Position numbers and translations under genes: made by a program | The notes under the pieces: model-generated | Told to the model about the DNA's origin: nothing | The model's database searches: none | What the model saw: the letters and a program-made list of their open reading frames with translations, nothing else | From: Phycisphaerales bacterium | GTDB lineage: Bacteria > Planctomycetota > Phycisphaerae > Phycisphaerales > UBA1924 | Assembly (NCBI GenBank): GCA_007693785.1 | Contig: RECY01000029.1 | Coordinates: 1-64,000, forward strand | Reading direction: 5' to 3' | Length of the DNA stretch: 64,000 nucleotides | In this document: piece by piece, positions 38,036 through 47,623 of the stretch | Numbering within the stretch: the stretch's first letter is position 1 | Layout: each line of letters begins with the position of its first letter

Positions 38036-38074
38036 CAACAACGCTGACCTCTCTCGGGGAGGTCAGCGTTGTTG
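38036..38074. terminator. strong hairpin after gcvP (bidirectional)
   Basis: Perfect 16-bp stem (38036-38051 with 38059-38074) and a 7-base loop, between convergent gcvP and the secretin-N-like gene; caattt follows on the plus strand. Confidence 0.8.
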
Positions 38075-38098
38075 CAATTTGCGGATGGAGGGGCCGCG

Positions 38099-39076
38099 TT
38101 ATTCCGGTCGCGGCGGGGTCGTGGTCTCGGCGGCCGGCGGGATGGGCGAGACCGGGTGGTTGGTTAGGTCCTTGGGAACCGAGAGGCCGACGTCGCGGGC
38201 CATGCTGACATAGCGTCGCCCGTCGATGTTGCGTGAGAAGGTGCGTTGGCTGGGCCACCAGCGATAGCCGTTGATCCCGCGATGGACGTAGTCCGGCGCG
38301 TTGATGAGGAGGTTGCCGCGCCAGTACCGGATGGTGGCGGCGGTGCCCCCGGCGTCTTCCCACTGCTCGGGCTCGACGTTGCGGGTGATGATCTCGATGA
38401 TCGCTTCGGCGCGTTCCGCGTCGGGGATGAACTCTTGCCGGTCGGTCTGGTCGTCGCGGAAGGGGCTTTGCCCGCCGCCGCCCTGCCCGGCCTGAAGGAC
38501 GGACTGCAGGTCGAGCGCGGGGGCCTCGGGATAGTCGGGGATCTCGACGATGAGATCGAGGATGGGGTAGATCTCGACGCGACGCTCACGGTTGAGCGAT
38601 TCGCGCGTGCCGATGGTGAACTCGCCCCAATCGGAGAGCTGCCAGGTCGCCGAGCCCGCGCCGCCGAAGCCGAACGGGTCGCGCGTGCGGCTCAGCACGC
38701 GTTCGAGCACGGCCAGCGCGGGGGCGTTGCGTGCGTTGAGGCTGATCAGCGCGTCGCGATCGAGCCCGGAGCCGCCGGGCTCGTCATCGCCCCAGTAGAT
38801 GACAAACTCGGTCTGCGTCGCTTCCTGGATGAAGCGGAGCACGTCCTCGAGCCGCTGCTCTTCGAACCGGATCGTAAGCGGGGCCGAGAGGCGGACGAGG
38901 GTTTCACGCCCCGCGTTGTCCTGCTGCACCTGGGCGGCCTGAGCCGAGAGGGGGGCGAGCGGGCACGTGGCGGGCGCAAGCAGCGCGGCTGCGGCCATCG
39001 CGCTGACCGAGGCGGCGATCAGGGCGGCCGGACGGCGGCGTCGAGCGGGAGCGTTCGGAGCGGTTCGGGGCATCAT
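38099..39076 (-). CDS. exported protein with secretin/TonB short N-terminal-like domain
   Basis: 325 residues. Signal peptide to about residue 45, then V-R-L-S-A-P-L-T-I-R-F-E-E-Q-R-L-E-D-V-L-R-F-I, the pattern of the short N-terminal (STN) domain of secretins and TonB receptors. A later part (I-I-E-I-I-T-R-N-V-E-P-E-Q-W, then G-G-T-A-A-T-I-R-Y-W-R-G-N-L-L-I-N-A-P) is like the N1-type repeat common in planctomycete exported proteins. The beta-barrel secretin domain is absent. Possibly a periplasmic adaptor; function unknown. The start is the ATG at 39076 with a ggaagg site. Confidence 0.72.
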   Translation of the reverse strand: MMPRTAPNAPARRRRPAALIAASVSAMAAAALLAPATCPLAPLSAQAAQVQQDNAGRETLVRLSAPLTIRFEEQRLEDVLRFIQEATQTEFVIYWGDDEPGGSGLDRDALISLNARNAPALAVLERVLSRTRDPFGFGGAGSATWQLSDWGEFTIGTRESLNRERRVEIYPILDLIVEIPDYPEAPALDLQSVLQAGQGGGGQSPFRDDQTDRQEFIPDAERAEAIIEIITRNVEPEQWEDAGGTAATIRYWRGNLLINAPDYVHRGINGYRWWPSQRTFSRNIDGRRYVSMARDVGLSVPKDLTNHPVSPIPPAAETTTPPRPE

Positions 39077-39399
39077 GCGGCTTCCTTCCAGAGGCTGTCG
39101 AGCAGCCCGGTGCATCGCGCACACCCATACACCCTCTCAGTCAAACAGTATGACGTGCGAGCGTGCGGCGTGTTCCCAAAATCCGGCGAAGCGGCTTTTT
39201 GAAAGGTGCCTGATCGGTCTTTTAGAGCGCCCCGGGGGTGCCCTCGTGCCGAGGAGGTCGGCAGGGGGGCTTGCTGACGCGGGGCTGCCACGGAGGGGTT
39301 GCGGTATTCTCCACGATCTTTCGGTACACATGGTTGGAAGCCGCGGCGGCCGGTCTTTTTCGGATTTCTGCGGCAGAGCACGGCTTGGTTGGAGGCCTG

Positions 39400-41064
39400 A
39401 TGATCTTGTTCTCGTGCGTTTGGGCGTGTTTCCTGGCGATTGCGCAGCCGGGGGGAGGGGCCGGGCCCGAGGCGGCGCCGGTCGCGACGCCGGTCGGGTT
39501 TGAGCGGATGCACCAGGTCGAGTGGGCGGGCGCTCGGTCGATCTCCGCGGCTCCGAACGGCGCGGTCGTGGTGGCGACCGGCGACGAGGGCGTCCGGGCG
39601 TGGCGGGTGCTCCCCACGGGAGAGCTCGAAGAGCGGTGGACGGCTTCGCCCGAACGCCTCGGCGCGGGGGAGGGGTGGCGGACGGTCTGCGTAGCGGTCT
39701 CGCCGAACGCCCGCCACGCCGCGGTGACGATGCGACCGGCGGAGCCTTGGGCGGAAGCGGGACGGGTGGTCGTGGTCGAGTCCGCGTCCGGGCGCGTCGT
39801 GTGGTCGGGGACGACCGGCTACGGCCCGCGGGAGCTGGCATGGCTGGAGAACTCCAGCGGGTTTGTTGTCGCCGACGAAGGCCCGTTCGGCGTCGAACGC
39901 GGGGAAGCGCCCGAGGGCGCGGAGCCGAGCCCGGACGGCTCGCCGGCCCAGGGGCCGATCCTGTCGGTGATCGATCCCCCCGGGAGCGTGACGTTGGTGC
40001 GTGCCGCAAGGGGGAGCTGGGACGACGTCGATCGCACGACGCTGCCGTTGTCGAACGAGCACATCGAGCCGGAGCGCCCCGGTGCGGGCCCGTCGGGTCG
40101 GATAGTGCGCCTGCACCCGATGAACGCGGTGGTGCCGGAGCTGGACATGGAGCCGGCGGGCGTCGCGACGCTGGGGCGGATCGCGTACGTGCTGCTCCCG
40201 GCGAATAACGCGGTGGTTTCGGTGGACGTGATCGCGAAGACGATCGGGAGCATCCGCCCGCTCGGATCGTTCGTGCAGACCCTCGACGCGAGCTCGGATG
40301 ATGGCGGGATCCGGATTGACAAACGCCTCCGCGCGATGCCGATGCCGACCGCGCTCGCGCTCTTCCGCGACGCCAGCGGGCGCGCGATCATGGCGACGGC
40401 GAACACCGGCTCGCTCCGCGGCGACCTCCGCGATCCCGGGCACCCGTTCCAGGACCACGCGCCGTTGCTCGAACTGCTCGAGCAGGATTTTCTCGCGGAG
40501 GTGCTCGCCAACATCCCCGCGGTGCGGGATCCCGCGGACCTCGGCTCGCTGCGCGTCTGCACGTTCTTCGGCACCGAGCGCGAGCAAGGCTTGCTCCGCC
40601 CCCACGCGCTGGGCGCCCGCAGCGTGACCGCGTGGGACGGGACCTCGCTTGAACGCTATTCCGACACGGGCTCGGCGTTCGAGCAGGCGATCGCCGAGCA
40701 GGATCCCGCGCGGTTCAACGCGTTCCCGGAAGATCCCGAAACCCCCGACGCCTCGTCCACGACCACCGGCCCGCAGCCCACGTCGATCGACGTGATCTCG
40801 GTCGGCGGGCGGCTGCTTGCGCTCAGCGCGTTCCGAAACCCCGGCGGGTTCGGCGTCACGGATCTCACCGTGCGCAGCGCGGCTCGTCTGGTCGGGCTCA
40901 AGGTCACGGCTGCCGAGGGCGGGCTCGGGAGCGCGGATGCCGCCTGGGTGCGATGGGGCGGGTCATGGCTGATCGCCACCGCGCACGAAACCGGCGGATT
41001 CGTCACGGTTCATCTACTGGATATGGCCCCCGCCGACGAGCCGCGAGAGGAACCCGAGGATTAA
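39400..41064 (+). CDS. exported choice-of-anchor-I-like beta-propeller protein
   Basis: 554 residues with a signal peptide (M-I-L-F-S-C-V-W-A-C-F-L-A-I-A). The body resembles the choice-of-anchor-I family: G-R-I-A-Y-V-L-L-P-A-N-N-A-V-V-S-V-D-V, then S-S-D-D-G-G-I-R-I-D, and near the C-terminus S-V-T-A-W-D-G-T-S-L-E-R-Y-S-D-T-G-S-A-F-E with F-N-A. Those proteins are secreted repeat or propeller proteins of unclear enzymatic role. The ATG at 39400 has ggagg 4 bases upstream. It lacks the PAPG tail, so it is probably periplasmic or released. Confidence 0.7.
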   Translation: MILFSCVWACFLAIAQPGGGAGPEAAPVATPVGFERMHQVEWAGARSISAAPNGAVVVATGDEGVRAWRVLPTGELEERWTASPERLGAGEGWRTVCVAVSPNARHAAVTMRPAEPWAEAGRVVVVESASGRVVWSGTTGYGPRELAWLENSSGFVVADEGPFGVERGEAPEGAEPSPDGSPAQGPILSVIDPPGSVTLVRAARGSWDDVDRTTLPLSNEHIEPERPGAGPSGRIVRLHPMNAVVPELDMEPAGVATLGRIAYVLLPANNAVVSVDVIAKTIGSIRPLGSFVQTLDASSDDGGIRIDKRLRAMPMPTALALFRDASGRAIMATANTGSLRGDLRDPGHPFQDHAPLLELLEQDFLAEVLANIPAVRDPADLGSLRVCTFFGTEREQGLLRPHALGARSVTAWDGTSLERYSDTGSAFEQAIAEQDPARFNAFPEDPETPDASSTTTGPQPTSIDVISVGGRLLALSAFRNPGGFGVTDLTVRSAARLVGLKVTAAEGGLGSADAAWVRWGGSWLIATAHETGGFVTVHLLDMAPADEPREEPED

Positions 41065-41377
41065 GCCTGCGCGTTCCCAAGGGTTTACGTCGGGATTCTG
41101 GTGCCTCATCCCTTTTCATTTGTGATGCACAGGTCGGGCCGGTAACGGGGTTCCCCCCGCCGATTGCTGTGAAGTTAGGGGGCTTGGGTGGGTTCGAGGG
41201 GTGCTGTTTGGGCGAGAATCCCCTTCGGATGGGGGAAATTTGCCCGAGGGACTTGAACGGCGAGGCGTTTTCCAGTATTCCTAGAGCTCTGACTGAGGAA
41301 GAGCGTGGACGCCGCACGGTCGCGGGTGTCTTCCGGCTGCGTCGCGCTGATGATGACCTGTTTAGAGGAGGTGTTTC
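41065..41377. other. long leader of the dockerin-like gene
   Basis: 313 bases without a gene. Several GC-rich hairpins can form (around 41150-41160 and 41215-41235, the latter with a ttcgga-type loop). No known riboswitch signature is recognisable. The ribosome site agaggagg at 41365-41371 is excellent. Confidence 0.4.
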
Positions 41378-44092
41378 GTGAGGAGCTGTAGTAGCGGTAT
41401 CCTCGGCCTGGCGCTGTGCGCTGGGTCGGTACTCGCGGCGGGCGCGGCGCAAGCCGAAGTCCGGTCCGTGTCCAGTGCTCCGGTCGGCATCGCCGCGCCG
41501 GATGCGGTCGCCCAGACGTCGCCCGTCTCGGCTCGCAAGCAGATCGGTGAGCTCAACATGCAGCTCGTCGAGCGTGCGATGAGCGGCGAGGCCCCGGCCC
41601 GTCCCAGTCGCGTGATGAGCGACATCACGTTCGCCGGCGTGGACTCGGAGGGCACCGCCCTCTCGCAGTTCATCACCGACGTCAACCGGTTCGGCACCCG
41701 CGTGCTGAGCCCCGACTGCCAGCCGACGTCGAACTGCCAGCCCGAGGGCGGCACGACGGCGAACAACATGACCGCGTTCCGCACCGCCGAGGACTTTGTC
41801 CCGGCCACGAACGGGTCCATCAACGAGGTCTGCTTCCAGGGCATCTTCTTTGACCTGGCGACCGAGGCGACCTGCATCGCCCAGACCAACAACTTCATCG
41901 TCAACGTTTTCCCGATCGGCGCCAACGGCGCTCCGGACGAGGCGAACGTGCTCGACTCGTTCACCACGGGCGTTGACGCGACCGTGACCCAGGTCGTCAC
42001 GACCGACCCGCTCTTCGCCGGCCGCCAGATCATCCGCTGGGAGATCTCGCTCAGCCGCTCCGTCCCCGTGACGGCCTTCGAGTGCTACGCGCTCGAGATC
42101 AAGCACATCGCCGACGGCTGCTCGATCTTCTGGGAGCAGTCGCCCCAGGGCAACGGCCGCTTCTTCCAGACCCCCGAAGCCAACCAGTTCCAGCCCGGCT
42201 CTGAGGGCACGGGCGACTTCGCGGTCTGCTTCGGTGTCGCGATCGATATCTTCGCCGCCGACGACTGCCTCGTGTTCTGCGGCTTCCCGCCGATCAACGA
42301 CGAGTGCACCGACGCCGAGAACGACCCCAGCTTCGCGCTGAGTGTTCCGGACTCGGTGGTCGCGGACACGCTCTGCGCGACCATCAGCCAGGGCCCGGCC
42401 GCGCCCGAGTTCGCCGATGAGGTCCTCCCGACGACCCAGCCGGGCGTCTGGTACACCCTCACCGCGACCAACAACGATCCCATCGAGCTGACGCTCAGCA
42501 GCAGCAGCGCCGAGCCCGCGTTCGTCGTCTACTGCGGCGGGTGCGAGTTCCTGTGGCCGGTCACCGGTGCGGGTCAGCCCGACAACGCGACCCAGGGCTT
42601 CACCACGGCCTCGACCGTCTTCACGCCCAACGTCGGCACCGAGTACCTCATCCTCGTCACCAGCGACCTCAACCGCGCTGACGACCTGACCCTCGACGTC
42701 GTCAACGTCGCGGCCCCGGGCCCGGACCCGGTCGTCTGCGGCCCGTGCGACCTCATCAACAGCGATCTCTTCGACAGCGCCAACATCATCGAAGAGAACC
42801 AGGAGCCCTGCGATGACACCGGCAACGGCCGGGTCAACGGCGGCTGCTTCCAGGACGGCGGCCCCGTCCACATCCAGGTCCAGGACGGCGACGTCGTCGC
42901 CGGCAACATCTGGAGCACCAGCGAGCAGCGCGACTCGGACTGGTTCGAGATCGACGTCCCGTCGGCTCCGGCGGTCGTCCAGTTCTTCGTCGAGTCCCAG
43001 CGTGACATGATCGTCGAGCGCATCGGGCCGAGCATCGATAACGGTATCGAGCTCGACGCGGCCGGCTGCGGTCAGGATCTGTTCATCCGCGATCGCAACA
43101 TCGCCCGCAGCTGCAGCCCCTCGAGCCTCAGCTTCGTCGCGACGGTGCCCGGTAAGTACTACTACCGCGTCCTCCCGCAGATCTTCGGCGGTCAGCCCTG
43201 CGGCACGGCCAACGACTACGTCGCCGTGATCAGCGTCAGCGACTGCGAGATCACCCCCCCCGGCAGCGCCATCAGCGATGGCGAAGCCTGCGGTGACAAC
43301 ACCGTCAACCCGGGCTGCACCGGCGTCGCCGCCGGCGGCACCCCCGGTCCCTCGAGCCCGATCGCGGTCGGCCAGACCGGCTTCGGCAGCCTCTACACCT
43401 TCGGCACGGGCAGCCGTGACCTCGATAGCTGGCGCTTCACCGCGACGGCGACCGACCTCGACATCTCCGTCGAGAGCGAAGTCCCCTTCATCGTGATCCT
43501 CTCGGATCTCAGCGCTGGTTGCTTCGGCCCCGGCCTGACCTTCACCGGCGGCGCCTGCGGCCAGACCACCATCAGCATCGAAGGCTTCGACATCGGCACC
43601 GAGTACGAGATCCTCATCACCAGCGCTGAGCTGGACGGCGAGGGCATCTTCGGCGAGCAGAGCGGCGCTGGCTTCACCTGCGCCAACGGGTTCAACACCT
43701 ACCTCCTCAGCATCGCTGAGCCCGGCGCCGGCGGCGACGCCTGCCTCGGTGGCATCGGCAGCTCGTGGAACCAGTGCACCGAGCAAGACGCGGGTGACTG
43801 CAGCGCCAACGGTGGCGTGCCGCAGGGTGCCGGCACCTCCTGCCCGGTCGCGAACCCCTGCCAGGCCGACCAGACCGGCCCGGCCTTCGACGGCATTGCC
43901 GACGGTGCGGTCACCACCGCCGACCTCAACTTCTTCCTCAGCGAGTGGACCAACCTCACCCCGCGTGCCGACATCACCGGCCCGGCCTTCGACGGCATCC
44001 CCGACAACGTCGTGACCGTTGCGGACCTCAACTTCTTCCTCGCGGCCTTCCTCTCCGTCCAGCCCGGTGGCAGCGGGACCTGCGCCCCGTAA
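41378..44092 (+). CDS. large exported cysteine-containing protein with C-terminal dockerin-like repeats
   Basis: 904 residues. Signal peptide (residues 1-26), several beta-sandwich stretches with paired cysteines and repeated C-G-G / D-D-C-L-V-F-C-G patterns, and a segment recurring in pre-peptidase-type domains (T-Q-P-G-V-W-Y-T-L-T-A). The end has two similar units, each T-G-P-A-F-D-G-I followed by T-x-A-D-L-N-F-F-L, resembling dockerin or type III calcium-binding repeats. No cohesin partner is encoded nearby. The start is a GTG with agaggagg 6 bases upstream. Likely surface-displayed; the function is unknown. Confidence 0.8.
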   Translation: MRSCSSGILGLALCAGSVLAAGAAQAEVRSVSSAPVGIAAPDAVAQTSPVSARKQIGELNMQLVERAMSGEAPARPSRVMSDITFAGVDSEGTALSQFITDVNRFGTRVLSPDCQPTSNCQPEGGTTANNMTAFRTAEDFVPATNGSINEVCFQGIFFDLATEATCIAQTNNFIVNVFPIGANGAPDEANVLDSFTTGVDATVTQVVTTDPLFAGRQIIRWEISLSRSVPVTAFECYALEIKHIADGCSIFWEQSPQGNGRFFQTPEANQFQPGSEGTGDFAVCFGVAIDIFAADDCLVFCGFPPINDECTDAENDPSFALSVPDSVVADTLCATISQGPAAPEFADEVLPTTQPGVWYTLTATNNDPIELTLSSSSAEPAFVVYCGGCEFLWPVTGAGQPDNATQGFTTASTVFTPNVGTEYLILVTSDLNRADDLTLDVVNVAAPGPDPVVCGPCDLINSDLFDSANIIEENQEPCDDTGNGRVNGGCFQDGGPVHIQVQDGDVVAGNIWSTSEQRDSDWFEIDVPSAPAVVQFFVESQRDMIVERIGPSIDNGIELDAAGCGQDLFIRDRNIARSCSPSSLSFVATVPGKYYYRVLPQIFGGQPCGTANDYVAVISVSDCEITPPGSAISDGEACGDNTVNPGCTGVAAGGTPGPSSPIAVGQTGFGSLYTFGTGSRDLDSWRFTATATDLDISVESEVPFIVILSDLSAGCFGPGLTFTGGACGQTTISIEGFDIGTEYEILITSAELDGEGIFGEQSGAGFTCANGFNTYLLSIAEPGAGGDACLGGIGSSWNQCTEQDAGDCSANGGVPQGAGTSCPVANPCQADQTGPAFDGIADGAVTTADLNFFLSEWTNLTPRADITGPAFDGIPDNVVTVADLNFFLAAFLSVQPGGSGTCAP

Positions 44093-44160
44093 TCACCTTC
44101 GGGTGAGCCACAGCACGCTCTCGGCCCGGGCCTAGCCCGCCGAGAGCAACGCGAGACACC

Positions 44161-44199
44161 AACACCCCCCGGTCCTTTGGGCCGGGGGGTGTTCTTTTG
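44161..44199 (+). terminator. rho-independent terminator
   Basis: Twelve or more base pairs (aacaccccccgg/ccggggggtgtt, extended by a G-T-containing stretch with a ttt loop) followed by CTTTT. Ends the dockerin-like gene. Confidence 0.92.
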
Positions 44200-44311
44200 C
44201 TGACATAGAACGCGTATGCGGCGCGTGCACGAGCACGGGCAATGCCACGGCTCTCCGCCGCGGATTCGCGTCCGATCGTTCTTGTCGGCGCGGAAAACCC
44301 GCGGCGGCCCG

Positions 44312-44340
44312 TTGGCAGCGGGCCTTGCTGGGGTTACGCT
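44312..44340 (+). promoter_or_regulatory. sigma-70-like promoter of adk
   Basis: TTGGCA (44312-44317) and TACGCT (44335-44340) with a 17-base spacer, about 67 bases upstream of the adk ATG, which has a separate ggag site. Confidence 0.7.
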
Positions 44341-44407
44341 CTGTGGGCGTGGGCTCGGCGTCGGTTGGCGTCCTCGGGCCCGGTGACGCCGACGGAGACC
44401 GTTGCAC

Positions 44408-45040
44408 ATGCCGCACCGCTACCAGACCGTGTTGTTGTTCGGGGCGCCGGGGGCCGGCAAGGGAACACAGGGGAAGATCCTGGGGCTCGTGCCGGGGTTC
44501 TACCACCTCTCCTGCGGGGAGGTCTTCCGCACCCTGGACGTGAACAGCGAGCTCGGGCGGACGTTCCGGGAGTATTCGAGCCGGGGCGAGCTGGTGCCGG
44601 ACGAGGTGACGGTGAAGATGTGGGCGGAGAATATCCGCGCGCAAACGATCCTGAGCCTGTACAAGCCGCACGATGACCTCTTGATCCTCGACGGCATCCC
44701 GCGGAACGTGAACCAGGCGAAGCTGATGGAGAAGCACATCAACGTGCTGGAAATCATCCATCTGGTCTGCCGCGACAAGAAGAAGATGGTCGAGCGTCTG
44801 CAGCGTCGAGCCGTGAAGGAAAACCGGGCCGACGACGCGAAGGAGTCGGTGATCCTGCGCCGGTGGGACGTCTATGAAGAAGAGACGCGCCCCGTGCTGG
44901 ATTACTACCCGAAGGAGATCATCCGCGAGGTGGACGCGATCGGCTCTCCCGCGGCCGTCCTGCAGCACGTGCTCGAGGTCGTCGTCCCGGTGCAGGAAAA
45001 GCACTTCGTGAACGTGCTCGGAGACGAGTCCTCTACCTGA
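44408..45040 (+). CDS. adk: adenylate kinase
   Basis: 210-residue nucleoside monophosphate kinase interconverting ATP and AMP with ADP. P-loop G-A-P-G-A-G-K-G-T-Q (residues 12-21), AMP-binding Y-H-L-S-C-G-E-V-F and L-D-G-I-P-R-N (usual L-D-G-F-P-R-T), and the C-terminal arginines in R-A-D-D-A-K-E-S-V. The lid is short, lacking the zinc-binding cysteines and the extended insert. I use the ATG at 44408; a TTG two codons earlier is less likely. A pseudopilin gene starts 21 bases after its stop. Confidence 0.93.
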   Translation: MPHRYQTVLLFGAPGAGKGTQGKILGLVPGFYHLSCGEVFRTLDVNSELGRTFREYSSRGELVPDEVTVKMWAENIRAQTILSLYKPHDDLLILDGIPRNVNQAKLMEKHINVLEIIHLVCRDKKKMVERLQRRAVKENRADDAKESVILRRWDVYEEETRPVLDYYPKEIIREVDAIGSPAAVLQHVLEVVVPVQEKHFVNVLGDESST

Positions 45041-45049
45041 GCGGGGGCA

Positions 45050-45055
45050 TACGGT
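45050..45055 (+). promoter_or_regulatory. -10 hexamer TACGGT of pseudopilin gene
   Basis: TACGGT ends 6 bases before the ATG at 45062, which has no ribosome site; suggests its own leaderless promoter right after adk. Confidence 0.5.
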
Positions 45056-45061
45056 TGTTCG

Positions 45062-45877
45062 ATGCGCCATGAGGAAACGAGCGTGCGCCACGCCACCGGG
45101 AACGGGTTCACGCTGATCGAGCTTCTCGTGGTTATCGCGATCGTCGCGTTGCTGGCGGGTTTTCTTCTGCCCGCGCTCGCGGGGGCGCGTCAGTCGGCCC
45201 GGGCCGCGGTCTGCCTTGTGCGTCTGCAGCAACTCGGCGTCGCGGTCTCGGCCTACACCGATGACTTCGATCGACACCTCCCCCAGAAGTTCGGCCCGGT
45301 CGGCGACGGGCGGGAGAGCGTCATCGGCACTCTCTTCGGCGGCGCCCGCGGGCGTCTGCCCTTCTTCGGGATCGACACCATCGGCGCCGCCCAACGCCCG
45401 CTCAATCCGTACGTCGCCGACAACCTCCCCCCGGACGACGACGGCCCGTTCTACGACATGCCCGCTTTCCGCTCCCCGGTCGATCGCGGGTCGGAGCACA
45501 CCGGCGTCCCGATCCCGGGCCTGGATCGCACCGATTCCATGTACGAGTTCGTCGGCACCAGCTACACCCTCAACGGGCACGCGCCCGACGAACAACCCGG
45601 CGTGGACGCCGTGCCGACCCTCGTGCCCGACGGCGGCGGGCGGATGCCCTTCGTTCTCGATACGAGCAAGACCTTTGTGATCGGCACGCACCCGATCTAC
45701 AACTACGACGACGGTGCCGACCGCGGGCAGCGGTGGCTCACGCCGAGGCGCGTCGAGGCGGGGCTGGTCTACCTGGACGGGCACGCGCGACAGGGCGTGC
45801 CCGTGCCGGAGGGCGCGGTCCACACGACGCCCGATTACACCTTTCTGCCAACGCCCAACTGGCCCCGGCGTCGGTGA
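45062..45877 (+). CDS. DUF1559-type pseudopilin (prepilin-like leader)
   Basis: 271 residues. Leader ending N-G, then F-T-L-I-E-L-L-V-V-I-A-I-V-A-L-L-A-G, the canonical type IV prepilin signal with Glu at +5. The globular part has C-L-x-x-L-x-Q-L-G-V-A-V-S-A-Y-T-D-D-F and ends with a D-G-H-A motif; this fits the planctomycete prepilin-like family that has expanded widely. Presumed to be processed by a prepilin peptidase; no other pilus gene is next to it. A gene with the same leader type lies at 30782-31582. Confidence 0.88.
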   Translation: MRHEETSVRHATGNGFTLIELLVVIAIVALLAGFLLPALAGARQSARAAVCLVRLQQLGVAVSAYTDDFDRHLPQKFGPVGDGRESVIGTLFGGARGRLPFFGIDTIGAAQRPLNPYVADNLPPDDDGPFYDMPAFRSPVDRGSEHTGVPIPGLDRTDSMYEFVGTSYTLNGHAPDEQPGVDAVPTLVPDGGGRMPFVLDTSKTFVIGTHPIYNYDDGADRGQRWLTPRRVEAGLVYLDGHARQGVPVPEGAVHTTPDYTFLPTPNWPRRR

Positions 45878-46020
45878 CACGGGACGCCCACTCCGCGGCC
45901 CGCGGTGCGCGCACAAAAACACGCACGCCCGACGTGCGAGCGTGCGTGTTCGTGTGAGAGCAATCGGCGTGCGAGCACGGGGCGGTGTGGAAGCCTTGTG
46001 TTTCGGACGCGGGCTCCGGC
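45878..46020. other. intergenic gap
   Basis: Between convergent genes. Contains the minus-strand terminator listed separately; nothing else is seen. Confidence 0.4.
45913..45948 (-). terminator. rho-independent terminator (minus)
   Basis: Eleven-base stem aacacgcacgc/gcgtgcgtgtt with an 11-base loop; on the minus strand it runs into TTTTTG. It ends the PAPG gene transcript, about 70 bases past its stop. Confidence 0.75.
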
Positions 46021-47280
46021 TCAGGCCCGGCGGCGTCGCGCGCACACGAGCCCGGCGGCGGCGATCAGCACGCCCGTGCCCGGCGCGGGAATCACGAACG
46101 CGTAGATGCCTCGCGAGCCGTCGGTGAAGTTGACAAGGAAGACGCCGCGGTCTTCGGCATAAAGGGCGCCGTCTGCGGCGATATTGAACGAGGCAGGCAT
46201 GCGTCCATCGATGGGCGTGCTGGTATCGGCGATGCTGACGATCTCGCCTTCGTAGTACGCAAAGACGTTGGCGAGCGCGTTGCCGCCGTCGACGCCTGCA
46301 ATGAAGAGCATGGTGTCGCCGAAGAGCCCGGGGCCCCGAGTGAGATCGGTGATACGTCGTCCATCGCTGAGGAACGTGTTGGTATCCACGAGGGTCGTGA
46401 GCGGGTTGGTGTTGTCGTCGAGGAAGATGCCTTTGTAGGAGCCGACGCCGTTGGGCCCGGTGCCGTTGGGGCCCCAGGCGATGAAGGCGATGTGATCGCC
46501 TTGGATGGTTGGATCGAGGAATTGTCCGAAATTGAAGCTTTGTCCGGGGATGTTTTGATAGCCGCTCGCGATCATGTTGAAGCTCCCGCCGCGGTTCGTG
46601 AGAATGCCTTGGCGAGAGGGTGAGCCGCTATCGAAGACCTGAATGCCGACGATCCCGTCCTTGTACACGCCTTGCCCCGCCAGTCGCAGGTTGCCGCTCA
46701 TCGGCGCGGGGAGGGTGTCGTTGGCGCTGATCACGGGGTTCAGCGTGCCGCCCGCAAAGACAGTCATGCTGAGTTGCGGCCCGCTGGCGGCGTTCATGAA
46801 TCCGATGCCGCCCGAGGAGATGTAGGGCTGCTGGAAGTTTGTGTAATTGCTCCCGGTGTTCGGGTTGAGCGTGCTGGTATTCGCGATAAGTTGGAGCGGG
46901 TTCCCCGCGAACCGTGCGTAGATGCCGCCGGCGGCGCGGAACGCGACGTCTTCACCGTCGATCTTGCCCAAGGCGAGGCCAAAGTTGGAGTCGGTGAACG
47001 TGCCCCCGGCTGGGTTGGCGTCGCCGCTGCGAGCGATCGCCTGATCCACGCCATTGATCCGCGCGTAGATGCCGCTGGCGCCGACCGCTTCGCCTGACCA
47101 GGCGTAGTTGCCGTTGGAAGCGGAGGGGGCTGAGAAATTCACGAAGGTCTCGGTGCCTCCGGGGACCTGGTCGCCGGATCGGGCGAGTCGCGTGAAATTG
47201 ATCTCCACAGCAGCGGCGGCTGTGCCGGTCAAGGCGAGCATGGCAAGCCCCAAGTTCATTCGGGTACGGGTGGTGTGCAT
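46021..47280 (-). CDS. secreted protein with PAPG-type C-terminal sorting signal
   Basis: 419 residues: signal peptide (cleavage near A-A-A-A at residue 24), a mature part of repeated units of about 50-60 residues with the pattern S-G-D-x-x-P-G-G...F-x-x-F-x-x-P-x-x-S-x-G-x-x-A-F, and the tail V-I-P-A-P-G-T, hydrophobic helix, R-R-R-R-A. The repeat design is that of beta-propeller-like choice-of-anchor tandem-repeat proteins. gaggagc lies 8 bases before the ATG. The upstream gap (47281-47470) contains a TATTGT -10 candidate and a ggcggcttgagccgcc hairpin in the leader. Confidence 0.85.
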   Translation of the reverse strand: MHTTRTRMNLGLAMLALTGTAAAAVEINFTRLARSGDQVPGGTETFVNFSAPSASNGNYAWSGEAVGASGIYARINGVDQAIARSGDANPAGGTFTDSNFGLALGKIDGEDVAFRAAGGIYARFAGNPLQLIANTSTLNPNTGSNYTNFQQPYISSGGIGFMNAASGPQLSMTVFAGGTLNPVISANDTLPAPMSGNLRLAGQGVYKDGIVGIQVFDSGSPSRQGILTNRGGSFNMIASGYQNIPGQSFNFGQFLDPTIQGDHIAFIAWGPNGTGPNGVGSYKGIFLDDNTNPLTTLVDTNTFLSDGRRITDLTRGPGLFGDTMLFIAGVDGGNALANVFAYYEGEIVSIADTSTPIDGRMPASFNIAADGALYAEDRGVFLVNFTDGSRGIYAFVIPAPGTGVLIAAAGLVCARRRRA

Positions 47281-47623
47281 GGTCTGCTCCTCGAGCTGTC
47301 TTGTGTCTCTCTCGCCCGGTGGCGGCTCAAGCCGCCGGGAGCCGAGCGGGTCGGCCTGAAAATAACCGGGGCGAAGACCCTGCACAATACTTTCGAGCAA
47401 TTTTTTTAGAAAAATCTGACCGTGGCGTTGTGTTGACGTCCTGTTTCGGCTTGAATGTCGCCTTCAGGATGGGTCTCGGCGTGTCTCTGGTGGCAGTAAT
47501 GCAGGGGGCAGGTATGGTGGAAACAGGTCTCGTTATGCGAAGAGCACGCGTCCAATGTCAGGATCTTGTGCAGAAGCCAAGCCTTCTCTGCTTCTTCGCG
47601 TCCTGCCGGGTCGGAGGTTGTGA
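47281..47623. other. divergent promoter gap
   Basis: 343 bases between the PAPG gene (minus) and the unknown protein gene (plus). An AT-rich core at 47385-47420 stands out; TTGACG at 47433-47438 is a -35 candidate for the plus strand with no clear -10. A hairpin ggcggcttgagccgcc lies at 47322-47337. Confidence 0.4.

Noticed and set aside
45900-46020. Small genes in the gap after the pseudopilin
   Set aside because: Frames are short, Arg-rich and cross the terminator hairpin.
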